This document shows, piece by piece, positions 1-16,303 of a DNA stretch of 64,000 nt. The stretch is from Sepiola atlantica. Taxonomy: Eukaryota > Mollusca > Cephalopoda > Sepiida > Sepiolidae. Under the pieces are notes generated by a model that saw only the letters and a list, made by a program, of their open reading frames with translations, was not told the origin of the DNA and did no database searches. Location of the stretch: NCBI GenBank assembly GCA_963556195.1, contig OY744535.1:88861449-88925448 (forward strand), given 5' to 3'. The translations under genes were made by a program, and so were the position numbers. Within the stretch, counting starts at the first letter, position 1. The number at the start of each line of letters is the position of its first letter.

Positions 1-1293
1 CTTCTTATATTACGTAATCTTCACATGATCGTATATCTTAAAAAAAGAAAATAATAAAAGTGAAAATATCTGTGTCCGACTGACTCTAATAATAACGTAT
101 TTAAATATACTTTTAATAAGCAAAGAGTACATGCTTAATGTTAATAAAACTGATAATGAGTAAACGAAAAAAAAGAATAATAACGTATACAAATAAAATG
201 CGCTGAAGAAATCTTAATCTCAATAATCGCTTGTAATAAAAAAGCAAAGTAATTATTTTAGATAGAAAATTATTCCATAATTATTTTTTTCTTGATTATT
301 ATTATAACAAGAGAATGTTTTTTTTGTTTTTTATAGTTATGATTAATTTTGTTTTTTTCTTATCGAATTGTTGTGTCTTCAGTTTATTATCGAGATCGGG
401 ATAAAGAAAGGGAGATAGTGAGATATAAGGAGAGTTTTATGATATCAATTTATTAAAACGAATGTAAATTCGAAGCCGACAAGCGGGAAAGGTTTGCTAG
501 TTGATAACAATTGCGAACAGCAGTACGATTTCTCACACCTGTCCTAATTCAACTACTACTTTTTATGATCATAGTATGCCCCTTAAGATGGAAATACAAC
601 AGTTAATGACGCAACAACATCAACAGCGATACCACGGAAATGTCCCTTTGAATCTGAGATGATGGAAATATTAAAGTGTGATAGAATCACCAAAACCTCA
701 AATGAAAACGAAAACGCCACAACTAAAATATCCATAAGTAAAATTAACAGAAGGGACACGTGAAGTGTTCCGTATAAAAGATTTCAAAAACCATGTACCA
801 TTGAGAAAAATTGAAAGCACACAAACCTTAGAAGACGGATCTCGAAATTGCACAAGTTATATAGACGTCACCACACACAGGACAGTAGATAATAGAATCG
901 CTACTTAAAGTCTCACAAAATAACGCGATCTTAATATACTAAATTAACATCGAGATACAACACCGGATATGCAAGTTTAACCATAAAAAATAGAAAAATG
1001 CATTGGACTTGTTTGCGAGAGAAACCAAATTGAAATGGTGCAACGAACTTCAGGTTTAACCACGATTAAATTGTATAGGCATTAGCAAAAACAAGTATTG
1101 GAAAATGACCGCCATAAAATATCAACAGTAAAATATATATAATCGATAACACCGAATATGATAATAAGCAACATAAAGGATATGATATATATTCATCCTT
1201 AGAGTTTGTGTATGTTGATGATAGTGTAAATATATGACTACAATCTAGGCTATTTCAAAAAAGACATATACACAAACAAACACAAATATGCCC

Positions 1294-1297
<4 letters not shown>
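1..1297. other. AT-rich DNA, no recognised feature
   Basis: I see no gene, RNA or recognisable transposon here on either strand. Open frames are short and AT-driven. The stretch ends at the first TA tract. Confidence 0.6.

Positions 1298-1339
<42 letters not shown>
1298..1339. repeat. (TA)n microsatellite
   Basis: About 42 bases of uninterrupted TA. The flanks (1262-1297 and 1340-1688) match nothing I recognise. Confidence 0.97.
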
Positions 1340-1341
<2 letters not shown>

Positions 1342-1686
1342 CTTGCCAAAATATTTTCCTGTTTTTTTTTTCATAGTTTATCTTTGTATTTCTTGGTTTA
1401 TATACGAACAATATATATAGATAGCAACTCCTAACAAATAAATTCATAAGATACAGGAGAATGTTATAAATATATTCGTAGAAAGCCGGTACAATTGTAT
1501 GCTGGAAATCTGCATGCTGGAAGCTGTTTGTGAAATGATGTGAATAGTATTTGACGTTGTTTAAGTTAAATACAAATAGTTCATAACATTGCTCTCGTCT
1601 CACACGATTGAGTTATTACAATTGCTAGATGTTATGAAATGTATATCATAAGTATAACATTTTTAAATATAAATACATATGTAGTA

Positions 1687-1689
<3 letters not shown>

Positions 1690-1726
<37 letters not shown>

Positions 1727-1772
1727 GTTTATATATATATATACATATATATATATAAACATATATACATGC

Positions 1773-1819
<47 letters not shown>
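1690..1819. repeat. interrupted (TA)n microsatellite
   Basis: TA repeats with GTATATATGTTTATA-type interruptions. The right end cuts directly into stem II of a hammerhead-like sequence, so the 5' half of that copy is missing. Confidence 0.95.
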
Positions 1820-1822
<3 letters not shown>

Positions 1823-2068
1823 CGTTAGTATGACACATCGATGTCTGTAGGTATTAAAATAATTAATACATATTTATTTATAAATATTATTATTCATCAG
1901 CCCCCTCCAACAAAGGCCGGGCACTCTTGAGTGACTTTAATAACAAGCAGTGCAAATAGCTACATGCATGATCCGAACGCCGTTCGTAGATCACTCTAAG
2001 CTGCTTGGTAGATTTAGCCGACGACTGGCTATTTACATTTAAATTCCTCCCTATTTACAAACTAATTG

Positions 2069-2143
2069 GCTATGGCCGATGGGATAAGACTCTCGACTAC
2101 GAATCAGTTGCGATTTGTGATCGGGGTTCGCACCCACCGACCG
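2069..2143 (+). other. tRNA-Arg(ACG)-like segment (SINE head / pol III promoter)
   Basis: An A-box-like stretch (TGGCCGATGGGATAAG, 2073-2088) is followed by a 7-base loop CTACGAA that would place ACG as anticodon, and by a B-box GGTTCGCACCC (2125-2135, against GGTTCGANNCC). The T-stem GGG/CCC pairs around GTTCGCA. The acceptor and anticodon stems pair poorly, so this is a tRNA-derived sequence, not a functional tRNA gene. Confidence 0.65.
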
Positions 2144-2156
2144 TTGAGAATAAGTT

Positions 2157-2201
2157 CCTACACTGAAGGTTGCGTTAGCATGAAACATCGATGTATGTAG
2201 G
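2157..2201 (+). ncRNA. hammerhead-ribozyme-like fold, one core base changed
   Basis: Stem I is a perfect 6-bp pairing, CCTACA (2157-2162) with TGTAGG (2196-2201). The core reads CTGAAGG (2163-2169; the expected final A is G). Stem II is TGC/GCA around GTTA with a T-T closing mismatch. GAAA follows at 2182-2185. Stem III is ACA/TGT with loop TCGA, and the cleavage triplet is GTA ending at 2195. The fold is clear. The A9 to G change would be expected to cripple catalysis. Confidence 0.7.
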
Positions 2202-2241
2202 TATTAAAATAATTAATAAATTGTTATTTATAAATATTATT

Positions 2242-2281
2242 TATATATATATATATATAATTATGTATGTATATGTGAATA

Positions 2282-2339
<58 letters not shown>

Positions 2340-2431
2340 TATTTATTTTAACGAAGTTCACCCAAAACAAGGCAGGCCGCCACTGTAGCAGTAAGGGGCT
2401 ACTGAATATATATATATATATATATATATAT

Positions 2432-2468
<37 letters not shown>

Positions 2469-2528
2469 AATATATATATATATATATATATGTAATTATA
2501 TATATATATATGGATATATATATACATG

Positions 2529-2562
<34 letters not shown>
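2242..2562. repeat. cluster of (TA)n tracts with a 64-bp spacer
   Basis: Three long TA tracts with TGGATATA/TACATGTAAATA interruptions. Between them (2341-2404) lies a short non-repetitive piece that includes GGCAGGCCGCCACTG, probably a transposon scrap stranded between tracts. Confidence 0.9.
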
Positions 2563-2565
<3 letters not shown>

Positions 2566-2690
2566 ACCCCGATTTTACATTATATTTATATATAATATAT
2601 TTATATTATATTTATATATAATAAACACCCCGATTTTACATTATAATGTTATCGAGGACATTATAATATTGATTATATGTCCTCGTTGAT
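2563..2690. repeat. short direct duplication and 9-bp hairpin
   Basis: AAACACCCCGATTTTACATT occurs at 2563-2582 and again at about 2623-2642, separated by TATATTTATATA-type filler. It is followed by an inverted pair CGAGGACAT / ATGTCCTCG (2653-2661 and 2677-2685). Confidence 0.75.
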
Positions 2691-3885
2691 TAAACTGGTT
2701 ATAACTCGGGTTACAGTGGAAAATGGAACCACAAAGCGATTTACGATTTATGTTCACCTCTGTGGTCGCACAGAATATGGCGGCTAGTAAACTTACATGC
2801 ATAATAGGTTTCTATTAGATATCAATAATTTAAACTTATAATGTTGCTTCTACGGCTCGAGTGTAAGCCGTCCTCGAAGAAAGCGTACACTTGAAACTTT
2901 TATGAATTAGGTTTGTAAGGAAATATTTTCTATCTTTCGAGCTTGCGTGTATATATGTTGAGAAGTTGGTGTTGTTAAACGATACTGTAATAAATGTGGG
3001 GTTCAGAAAGAGACAAGCAATTAAGAGTTTATGTTTGGCTGGTAAAAGGTCCGATGATTTTTCTCTAGCATCAAAACACACGTTGTATCGCCTTATCCAT
3101 ATATGTTTTTAGAATCATACACTTCAAATCAATAATTAAAAAGTATTGTCAACAAACATATAACCACACTCTGTCGAACACCGCAAAGATTGTACTAATG
3201 TATACATTAACGGAACCTAGCGTCCCGTCAGAATATAATTTTCGAAAGTAATATATAAAAATAGGCTATATCGAAAACGATTTTGTCGTACATACATTTA
3301 TTTTAAACCGCACATTTTATGCGCAGAAATCCTGCATAACAGCCAGACATATTTATAGTGAAATCAGCCGTCTTAGAGAAACTACTCTCATATCTCAATC
3401 AAAATACTCTATTGACGAGAGTGCTGATTTCACTGTCATACCATAAGCATATTGTTTAAGTACTTTATGAATTTCGATATTAGTTTAGACTTTTTCTACT
3501 TCATATGTAACATAATTTAAACATCCTTTGTATTCACTAATCTACTTTACACTATTTGCCACTTTTCATTACTTTCCAATTCTCTCAGCGATTATTTATT
3601 GCAACAATAGATTTAACATACCTACCGCTTTACTAGTATCCCCTTCCATTAAAATGCATTCAAAAAATTATGCTTTAAAGATGGATTTTATAATGATAAA
3701 ATCAATCTTTAGTTTCTGATACTTCATTTCATTTATACTTTTTCACTACCAAAATACCAACTAATCATGTGTAAAAATGCGTCAATCTACTATCCTATAT
3801 CAAACTCTTGCTCCTCTTGCGCTTACGATACCTCGCGCTTTAGCAAACTCGTCTATAGGTTTTCTTTCTTATAGCAATAGGCTTT

Positions 3886-3891
<6 letters not shown>
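2691..3891. other. AT-rich DNA, no gene seen
   Basis: Nothing recognised except the hairpin at 3357-3434, listed separately. Confidence 0.55.
3357..3434. repeat. 78-nt stem-loop
   Basis: The outer 12-bp stem is perfect: AGTGAAATCAGC (3357-3368) with GCTGATTTCACT (3423-3434). A possible inner CGTC/GACG pairing adds to it. It could be a small fold-back element; I have no evidence that it is an RNA gene. Confidence 0.6.
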
Positions 3892-3931
<40 letters not shown>

Positions 3932-3947
3932 TTATATATATATATAC

Positions 3948-3987
<40 letters not shown>
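3892..3987. repeat. (TA)n microsatellite with interruptions
   Basis: TA repeats broken by TACATA and TTTATA. The TYI-rich open frames across it on both strands are translations of the repeat. Confidence 0.95.
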
Positions 3988-6900
3988 GCATGGCTCTGTT
4001 TAATAAAATGTTTTTTGATAAAATTTCGACACGAAATATTGAACGTGAAATTAGCATCGATCTGTGTCAATTATTGTTATTTTATACAGCCTCGTAATAA
4101 TACACCTATACATGCTGCCATCTTCATAGCTTAAATGTGTATTCTTCATATTGGTTTTCACAAATATAGTATTAGGTAAGCGCATAATGAATATAAGATA
4201 TGCAACTTTCAATTTCTTGCTGTGTAAGTAAGCAAATTCTTAGTGGCTGATTCCTGGGTTTACTTTCATAGAAATATGCCAGTTTATTTTCATTTGGTGT
4301 ATTCTTCTGGACTCTCTTTTGTTTGCCGTACTTATCATTTCCACTTTCCTGTATTTGTATATAGTAGTATTGTACCTAGAATTAGAGATATCAATATTGC
4401 CCACCGAGAGAACACTTGTCGAACTTGTCTCTCGGATCTTTACGGGAATTATATTTTATGAATAGATACATGTAGCAATATCACACCTAGGTTTTATTTC
4501 CCGGTGGTTATTTCACGAAAATAGTGTGTATCTCTTCATAAGTGAGTAATTACGTTTGACTATCGCACACTGAAAAACGAATAACAGTGGGATCAAACGG
4601 GAATACACAGTCACAGAAAAAACATATATAAACATAGAAACAATAAAATACACAGTCAGTAAACGACCGTGAATAAATAAACAAATGGTCTCAAACAAAG
4701 AGTAAACGTATTGCTGTCCGGAGAGTATTAACTGATCTGAGTATGTCGTTTACAAACTGAGGAAAGCGAAAAGCGGTGGTAAGTTTATGTAGAAACCAAC
4801 TTATACTTATACACTTCTATTATAGACAAGTATCATTTAAATATTATTATATTCTTTCACTAGGCATTATCACACGGGTTATTATAAGTGCTAGCTACCT
4901 GGAAAGAAGAGGGAGTGTCTTGGAGTATAAATGATCGGAATTTACAGATATATCAAGTACTGTCTACTGTTAGAAATACCTTTATGTTCTTGAAACATTC
5001 GTTTACCATTGTTATGTTGCTGTTGATAACGATTATCTGTTTTTTCTAACAGTAGTATGCCAATAAGCCTACCTTGAATTCTAATACGTTCTGCTGTGTT
5101 CAGTATTAGTATGGATAGTTGACATCTTCCTTGGTCCTTCTACACTCTTTGATTCTTCACTACACATTTTTCTGACGCACGAAATTCGTTGTGCAACCAT
5201 TTTTTTCGGTGTACAAATTATGGGATTTTTCTCATCTAGTTTAAATTTCTATACTTTTGTGTAATGTTACTGCTGTGTTTCTATTTGTTTGTAAACGGTG
5301 TATTTTTCTTTCATTTTATCTGTGATTGTTCAAGTGTATTTTTGTTACTGAGTTATTTTACACTTTTATCTATATTAAATTGTACATTTAATGTATATGT
5401 TTATATGGGAGAGTAATGAAGATATGTATGCATATAATGGTGTAAAATAGAAGTATATACGGTATATACAAACACATATATGTTCACTTTTAATTATGTA
5501 TGCAACAATGTATATTTAGTGCAGTATAACATTTCGTAAGTTCAACTGTTTCAAGAAATAAATTTGATACATTTTGATGTAAATTAGAAACAAACAATAA
5601 TCTGAGTAATTATTTAATTTTACAATATATAATCACAAAATATTTCTTAGTAAGTGAGGACTTATTTTTTTCAGGAAGTACCATTTTCAGTACAAAGGCT
5701 ATTTACAAAGGGAACATAGAAATCAGTTATCCTACTACAGAAAGGTAAATAATCAAGAATTTATATTAATTTGATTTTAATGGTGCGTATTACATAACAG
5801 TCATTGCTATTAGAGTACAGTTAATAGCCGCTATTTTTTTTACAACAGCCATTAAGAAAAAAGCTTACTTTTCTTACCGTATATTCATTTTGATTATAAC
5901 AATATTCTAAAACTATGAACAATAAACACTCGTTATGAAAAGAAAAGTGTACACATAAAACAGAAACACGATTTAGAATTAATTTTCTATATACTACGAA
6001 CACTTTACACTGTATACCTTCGTTTCAAAGTTGTTCCCTTCTACAAATGAAATAGTCACCATAGAAACGTTGATAACTAAATCCTATTCATCAGACGAGT
6101 TCGAAATTCTACAAAAAATGTTACTGCGATGAAAATATACGCAGATCCATACATCATATTTGTAAATGCCAGAAGTTGAAATTCCGTTTAAATGTCAATC
6201 ATGACCGACATTTTGATGGGCAACGACCAAGTCAATATCATATGAAATCATTAGTTAAATATGTGTTAGATAGCGTGTCTGCCAGATGGAAATGAACAAA
6301 AGTTATAGCAAAAAGTGTGCGTTTTTACTTGTCTATGACCTTGCCAAATACCGTTAAATTAAATAACCTAAAATAGCATCAGTTATAAGTTAAACCAACG
6401 CCAATATGTTTACCAAGTTCTTGACGCTTGAGCAAGCAGTGTGTCATATAAGCCTTATACAAACACACTAGTAGAAATAAACTCGAACGAAAGCTAACAA
6501 CCTTAACGGAGATAATTAACGTATACCTCATTCATAAAATAATGCGATATAATATGCGTAAGATCATATTGAAACTAAACGAACATCACTTTTAGAAACG
6601 TATTTACTTTTAAAAACCAAGTGAATGAATCCATGGTGATTGTGACTGTATATTTTATTAATAGTGGGTTTTCTTTAGTTAAAGTGCTTTTTTCTTACAT
6701 GGAAGCTTAATCTGTTGGTGGAAAAAACATGTGGGAGGTAATTCTCGCATTGTTGATTAAACTATATATTCGAGTTTAACAGTTTGCTACAAATGAAACT
6801 AGTGGCATCAAAATAATTGATATTAAGGACAGAATGTAATACAGTTAAACATATTTTTTTCGAAAATCTTTATGAAAGGCAAATTGTTCGAAAATAAAAT

Positions 6901-9900
6901 TATATGTACCCATTAAAATAATGTAAAAGAGATTAATGTGTTCCTAATCACTTGATGATTTTTTTTTATTTACCCATTTTTTGTTTAATTCCTGAACTGC
7001 GCGGACCACAGTTGCCAGTCTTAATTTTCTAAAACCCAAGTTTTGCTTGCGACATAAACGCTTATTGGTTTAAAAAATATAAATTCAATTAAATTATCAT
7101 ACATAACCTATTTTAGTTTTTAAAATATAAAGAACCAGTAATGTCATTGTTTTAAAGACTAACCCTAGTGTAACATATATCCCTTCATTTTGTAAAAAAA
7201 TATATTAAGAATTACTAGTACTTTATTGATTTGCTTGACAATTTGGCTACACATTTTGCAATACTTTTTTGATAAATTTTACTAGGTATTAAAATATAGT
7301 TCATAAGTAAATAAAAACATGTACAAAATAAAACCCATGATTAATTTCAAAATAACATCTAGATTTTTAAACGTAACTGTCGACAGCCTGTTAACGTTTC
7401 ATGAAACGATGTGCTTTGGCTGCTGTCGGCCTGTTTCCGGAATCGAAGTTTTATTAGAAAATCAAAATATTTCAGCTTGATTTTATTTTTCGAAATTCGA
7501 ATTTTCCTATCCTGAGACGTTTACGAACAGAGGATTAACTTTATGAACATCTCAAAACCATTCATTATTATTCATACCCTTCTATCAGATAGAAGAAAAC
7601 AATATATGTATATGTGAGAAAGACACCATACCAATTCAGAGAACAGCATTATTGAATTTGGCAAAAATACGTAGAAGAGTGTTGGAATATTGAACTGATT
7701 TTTCATAGGATTCATAATTAAAGGAATTTGATACTTTTGCAGAATCAAACAACACGCTGATTGAGATTAAGCGTTGCTTTTTGGACATTCATTATTTAAA
7801 TATTCACGTATTTGCCAAATACTTTAACATATTACCTTTATCATAACATGAAATCGTTGTGATAGTTATAACTTGTAAAAAAACATCGACAGTATTACAA
7901 TCTAAAGATACATAACATGTGGTTACGTGGAAGTCTTTTATTTAATTTTATTTAACACATGTTATTTATTGAAATATGATATTCATAGTAATAAGTAATT
8001 ATTATGTTATAGCGGTATCATTAAATTATTCATTGGACCAGATTGTTATGAAAATATAATCGATTTTTATTGAGGTAATTTTTATTCGATATCGATTTAT
8101 ATAAATATTAAATTAAAATAGTTTCCGAAACTTGTTCAATGATTTTTCAAACATAGACCAATTTCTCTTAAACAGTATTAGGCTTATATATTTTTTCTAG
8201 GTTCAAAGGCTTTAAAAATAACTTCTTTCAGTTCTTATCAAACGATGAAAATGCCGGATTGACTTACAAATAAAAAGAACATGCATCGTTCTGTATTTAA
8301 TTTCGTTATTGATTTTTCTTCGTAGGATTTATCAAATTTCGGTTTATTTTTCGCTGTTGCATGTTTTCGATAATTCCAAGGTAATCTAAGGAGTTAAGTC
8401 AGTTTTATCCGATTTATAATGACATCAAAAATAATAATGAAATGCATTATCATCAGAGGTAAGTTGTCCCGGTAAATACAGATACACGCAAAGTGTGCTC
8501 ATAATTATATTCATATAGAGTTGAATTATTAATTAATCTCGCTGTGCACTCTCGCGTCATTTATGGATATGCTGATGCTTATCAGACACATTATCTACCA
8601 ATGCAGATCGTAAAGGTAGGAATTGACTATACATCAAATGGATAGATATAATAGCAAGTTGGCCGCTATTAATCAAATACAACAATTTGTTTCATGTATA
8701 ATTTTACCGAATGAAAATACTTGCAAAGGGGGGGGGGGTTTGTCGTAAATATAATGAAATCAAATACATGGATAGACCGGAGTCGAAAGCGACCGCATTG
8801 CTCCCTTTTTAGTTGATAATACAAAGGGATTCAAATGGACTCACAGGGGTTACTCAACTTGCACTTGATCATAACATTACAATACTGAGTGTTTACCAAA
8901 ACGGCATCAAGTACATCTATTGAGTCCTTGAGATCACGCGACTATGAATAAAACGCTAGTATCTCGGTCTATTAACACAGCTTCTTACATGAACCGGATG
9001 TCTACAAATCTTACTTAGTTGACCAATATTATGATATTGTCATCGATTTTTCTGAGTTTTTATAATCAATGATTTCATTTTCTTTTAAGTGGACTTATGT
9101 TGACCTTGATAAGGATAAATAACCTATATACTTATGACTATTTTATCAACGTTCCCTTGTTGTAAGTATTTTCCGGCTGATATTCCTATATAAATATTCT
9201 TGTTATTAATGTTCTCCGTTTGTGGTGGCGTTATTCACAACACTCTCGACATTACAATTACTCTTTAGTGGACAGTTACTTTTAATCTGGCAATTGCATT
9301 TTTTCTCGCTCGATTCAATCCTATTAATCGATTTCTCCAGTATGTTATATTGTCTGAGATTATTAGGCTATCCATATTCTTTCTACAAGAATAACTTATT
9401 TTAACAGTTTTCCTATTGAATATTTTGTTTAAGGGGTTATTAGTATTGAAGTGTTTATCTATCAGGTTTGGGAATGTCCTCCCGATATTAAGGTTCGATA
9501 CATGAAAACATGGTGGATACAACAAGATAGTTTTACGACCCCTGGTTTGAGGGGTTTGTTTTTCTTTATACTCTCGGTATATTTTAACTTCTCAGTATAA
9601 CCGCTATGGATTAATGTTCTTTCGTAAATCAGATTATTAATCTCACAAATATTTTATTGGTTAAAAGCTTATTGATCCTACCATTAATGTGTGTAGGTAT
9701 TTGTGCATGCATTTAGGATGATTACATTAAGTATACATACTAGAGTATGATTTTCATTTTTATTTATATGTGTATGTCCCCTTTGATAAGTTTAGCGTGA
9801 TATCTAGAAAGTGTACTTGTTAACAATAAATTGTTATTTCCATCTTGAAGCCCGAATACTTTAATACTTTTTTTAAATTTCTTATGTATACTAGATATCA

Positions 9901-9981
9901 AGGACGTTAATATGAGGTGGCAATAATTAACCCATCGTCTCTATATTACCCAACAAGATTGGAGTCAACAATTTTAATAAT

Positions 9982-9985
<4 letters not shown>
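3988..9985. other. 6 kb AT-rich DNA, no recognised feature
   Basis: I read both strands and found no domain motif, RNA gene or long repeat. Small items only: a G11 homopolymer near 8,728-8,738 and a short palindromic stretch near 7,380-7,432. Nothing exceeds 90 residues in any frame. Confidence 0.5.

Positions 9986-10035
<50 letters not shown>
9986..10035. repeat. (TA)n microsatellite
   Basis: It begins after TAATAATAATAA, suggesting growth from a TAA-rich seed. Confidence 0.95.
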
Positions 10036-10037
<2 letters not shown>

Positions 10038-10626
10038 AGCTACCAAGTCAGCAATTTGTGCCGAGGCAAAGGATCCAATCGGAACATCGAAATCGCTACT
10101 GTTCTGTTATATCCAATTTTCCCGATTATTCACTAGAATTGATCTACAATAAGCCACTAATATGTTAACGTGTTCGTCTGATATTACAATAGAGTTTTTA
10201 GAATAATTCATGCTGTTAATTAGCAATTCGTTTAATATCGAAGGGTAGAAATCCATTATGTCAAACTGAAAAAAAAGGCTTACTCCTTATTTTCCATGTT
10301 CTTAAACCATTGAATTGTGTCTGCTGAGTCGTTCTATAGATTAATCGGAGTCGCTGTAAGAGTCTCGTTGATTATATTCTGACTATCCCAGTTCAATTTT
10401 GGCTGTGTTTATTTATTTCGTTTGTTTATTGTTTTCGAAATTTATTTTATGGTCCTTGATTTCAATAAATAAAGCAATTTTCGTATCTATTTGACCCACT
10501 GTGAATGTTTCACTGTGAATTATCGCATCTCCCCGTTAATGTTAGCCTCTGTATCATGGATATATTTTTTATAAGTGTTTAGGATATTATCTTTGATTAG
10601 CTTTTTATATTCTGATGGGCACATTT
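10036..10626. other. AT-rich spacer, nothing seen
   Basis: No motif or repeat recognised. Confidence 0.5.
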
Positions 10627-13227
<2,601 letters not shown>

Positions 13228-13540
13228 CCCATAGACTGGTATTGGCTTGGCCTTCGGGGCTTGATTTACGCCGGTCTATGGGTCTGTCCTGTGCAGTACT
13301 AGGAGTTCCACCCTTTCAGGTTGTGCCTTCCTTCTTTGGGGAGGAGTAAGTTTATTGCTTACTGCCTGATGCGCCCCTACAGGGGAATGCCGACGGGGCT
13401 GCCAAGGCAATTTTAAAACCCCACTTTCCGACCCGACCCGATCTTGTGTCACATCTTACTTGTGGGAGTAAGATAAAAACTGCCCTTTTGCCTAACTCCT
13501 GGAGAGGAGTAAATCTATACTCGTGAGTAAGTAATAAATG
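13228..13540. other. GC-richer structured island, probable transposon fragment
   Basis: Base composition changes sharply from the AT-rich surroundings. A 12-bp inverted pair, CCCATAGACTGG (13,228-13,239) with CCGGTCTATGGG (13,271-13,282), encloses a GC-rich loop. GGAGTAAGTTTA, GGAGTAAGATAA and GGAGTAAATCTA recur further on. The stretch ends at GAGTAAGTAATAAATG. This resembles a retroelement 3' region, but no family is identifiable. Confidence 0.4.
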
Positions 13541-14467
13541 TTAAATATTGAAAATTCTTGAGCCAATCGAGACTTATTTCACTGATGTATGTTTGAAACT
13601 AAACAAAATAAGTGTAAGTATAACATATACGCCAGGAGAATATATCATAATCCATTTCGACTGCGTCACAGACTATGCGAAGGGTGAACCACAAAACGTG
13701 CTTCTTATTCATAAACCTCATAATGCTAGATATGGGAGAAAAGATTGCAAGCGAACATTGATAAAACAAGTCGAGCCTGACTAACCTCTTACTAGAATTC
13801 TTTTTTTACCCTAAAAACCAGCCTTGGACATACAATATCCGAATGCTAAATGCTTAAAGATATACGCAAAACGTATAACGAAAAACAAAAGCCGATAAAC
13901 AAATATATATATTTTTGTAGAATGTTCATGTGTCTGTTATTTTCGAACGTAACGATATATATGTATCCTGTTAAGGGCATACGAGGACTAATATATGTAT
14001 GCAAGTTCTAGTCACGTGGAATATTTTTTTGTTTAATGTAAAGTGTGTGCATGCATGCTGATGTGTGTAGGAAGACGACAACGAATGCACGCATTAATAT
14101 GTCACACAGAGTTTTTTTTTATTTTAATGATGCATGTTTGAGAGCTTAATTGAAATATACAATTTTGCTAGAGTTTAACCTGTGTAAAGCGTTGAAACAC
14201 GCACGCTGTATGAAATCAAAAGTGAAATCTTTTCATGCGAGAGTGAATGAAATTTAAATCATTTAGATTTTTTTTCTGTTTTCTGAATTAGTACGAGTGG
14301 ATAGTTTTGAATATTCTTGCATGTGAATGTCAGTTATATAAATCAAGTACATAATATAAATTCAAATAAAGATATGTTCTTTTGAACCATTTTCTATGAA
14401 CTACTTATCATGTTTAAAATACAGACACGTGGGTAGCGTTATTGTTGCCGGTAGCAAGACAAGCAAT

Positions 14468-14472
<5 letters not shown>
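13541..14472. other. AT-rich DNA, nothing seen
   Basis: A 78-residue open frame at 13,548-13,784 (+) has no recognised motif. No repeats seen. Confidence 0.45.
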
Positions 14473-14846
<374 letters not shown>

Positions 14847-15926
14847 TAAGCTTTATATAAAAATTAACACGCTCAACACAGATATGCAAGTGAAAATGAA
14901 CACAACTTAATACAAAAGCGATTAAATCTGGCAAAGAAAATCAGAAGTACAAATTATAACGGTCAGAATCCGACGATATTCTTCTCAAGTGTTGGGAACT
15001 TTGGAAAATACATAAACGCATGTCAAAAGTATGTTTTAAACATAGACTCGTCCTAATCAAGTCGCCACCTCGCTTTACCATATTTACACATTAGAAAAGA
15101 TCAAGTGTCAGTCATATAAATGTCTAAACAGAATGTATGTCGATACTTTCAAGTTATAACGGACAATAAGCGCATACAGACACACACCAAGAAAATTACA
15201 CGTCAAACTGTACACGTAGTATAACAGCATTAAACATACAACAATTATATAACTTTAGTTATTAACTCTTATCTTTTGTTAAATATTTAATAAAAAAGTA
15301 TATGACATTTGTGTATGCATTTGGATTAGGAGTGTAACCACAGCATATGCGTGTGCTTGTGTATATCAGCTATCTAAGTTGCTATAAATGTATGTGCTTA
15401 CTCGCGTTGTTTATGATTAGGGTGTATTAATATACGTTATGATGGTACGTGTACGTAAACAGGTAGCCGTGCCATGTTTTTTGTCGTGTGTATGTGAGTT
15501 TTGGAAATGGCGATTAATATATGCGCTTGTTATACTGAGTTAAATTCGTGAACATGTATTCGGGTTATAGATGTATATGGCTGCCAGTTGTAGTTTGCAG
15601 ATGTGTAAATATTGTAAATTAAAGATTTGAATTATGCTAGTCGAGGAGTAATGTAAAATATGGCATGCGGAATATCATCCTACCTAACACTCCTAAACTA
15701 ATGAATTTGAAAAGAACATTGTCGCTTGCTGCTCTGGGGCAATTTAATCGCTTGTTTAATCACCTTGGATGATATGCGCTCAGATGGAAACATGTCTTAA
15801 TGTGTGTAGATGTTTGAATATATATATATACTATTTGTTGTAAAATATAGCTACATTGTATTGAGGAATTTAAAAATAATATTGGTTTTAGGTTCTTGTT
15901 ATGAGTGCATTTTAAGTTGTTTCTTG

Positions 15927-15938
<12 letters not shown>
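14847..15938. other. AT-rich DNA, nothing seen
   Basis: No gene, RNA or repeat recognised apart from a short TA run at about 15,819-15,830. Confidence 0.45.
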
Positions 15939-15969
<31 letters not shown>

Positions 15970-15999
15970 CATACATTAATATACATTGATGAACACCCC

Positions 16000-16074
<75 letters not shown>
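15939..16074. repeat. (TA)n / (CA)n compound microsatellite
   Basis: TA tract (15,939-15,965), 30 bp of spacer, C5, (CA)n, then about 65 bp of TA. Confidence 0.93.
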
Positions 16075-16077
<3 letters not shown>

Positions 16078-16287
16078 AACATGTATTTACTAGTAACCTG
16101 TGACTTCTTGTGTAACCCATTGTATACGTGTTTAATCGTTTGAATCACGGAAACGTCAGTTAATTGTAAATAGAATTCTAAATCACTGATAGACCTCTTT
16201 CGTTTATGGAAATATATGGAAATTCATTTATTAAGTTGTGTTAGTTCTTATGAAGACATATTTAAAAATTGTTATTCAGAATTGCTA

Positions 16288-16303
16288 GCGACTTTGCAGG
16301 ATA
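16288..16303 (+). repeat. 16-bp direct repeat, left copy
   Basis: GCGACTTTGCAGGATA occurs here and, unchanged, at 17,696-17,711. The pair brackets the helicase remnant and could be a target-site duplication. Confidence 0.7.

Larger units (their letters stand above)
1820..2241 (+). mobile_element. retrozyme-like unit: 350-bp monomer between two hammerhead-like copies
   Basis: A block of about 70 bases (TTGCGTTAGYATGAMACATC onward) occurs at 1820-1890 and again at 2170-2241 in the same orientation. Each copy contains the 3' half of a hammerhead-like fold. The distance between the two predicted cleavage sites (after 1845 and after 2195) is 350 bp. The monomer contains a tRNA-Arg-like segment (2069-2143), a possible internal pol III promoter. 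TA tracts flank both sides. Retrozymes and Penelope-like terminal repeats share this plan of hammerhead copies flanking a unit of a few hundred bases. The alternative is a tRNA-derived SINE with a hammerhead-bearing 3' tail next to an older partial copy. The duplicated ends are seen directly; the element class is inference. Confidence 0.6.

Noticed and set aside
2069..2143. Functional tRNA-Arg gene
   Set aside because: Acceptor and anticodon stems do not pair well, and the segment lies inside a repeat unit.
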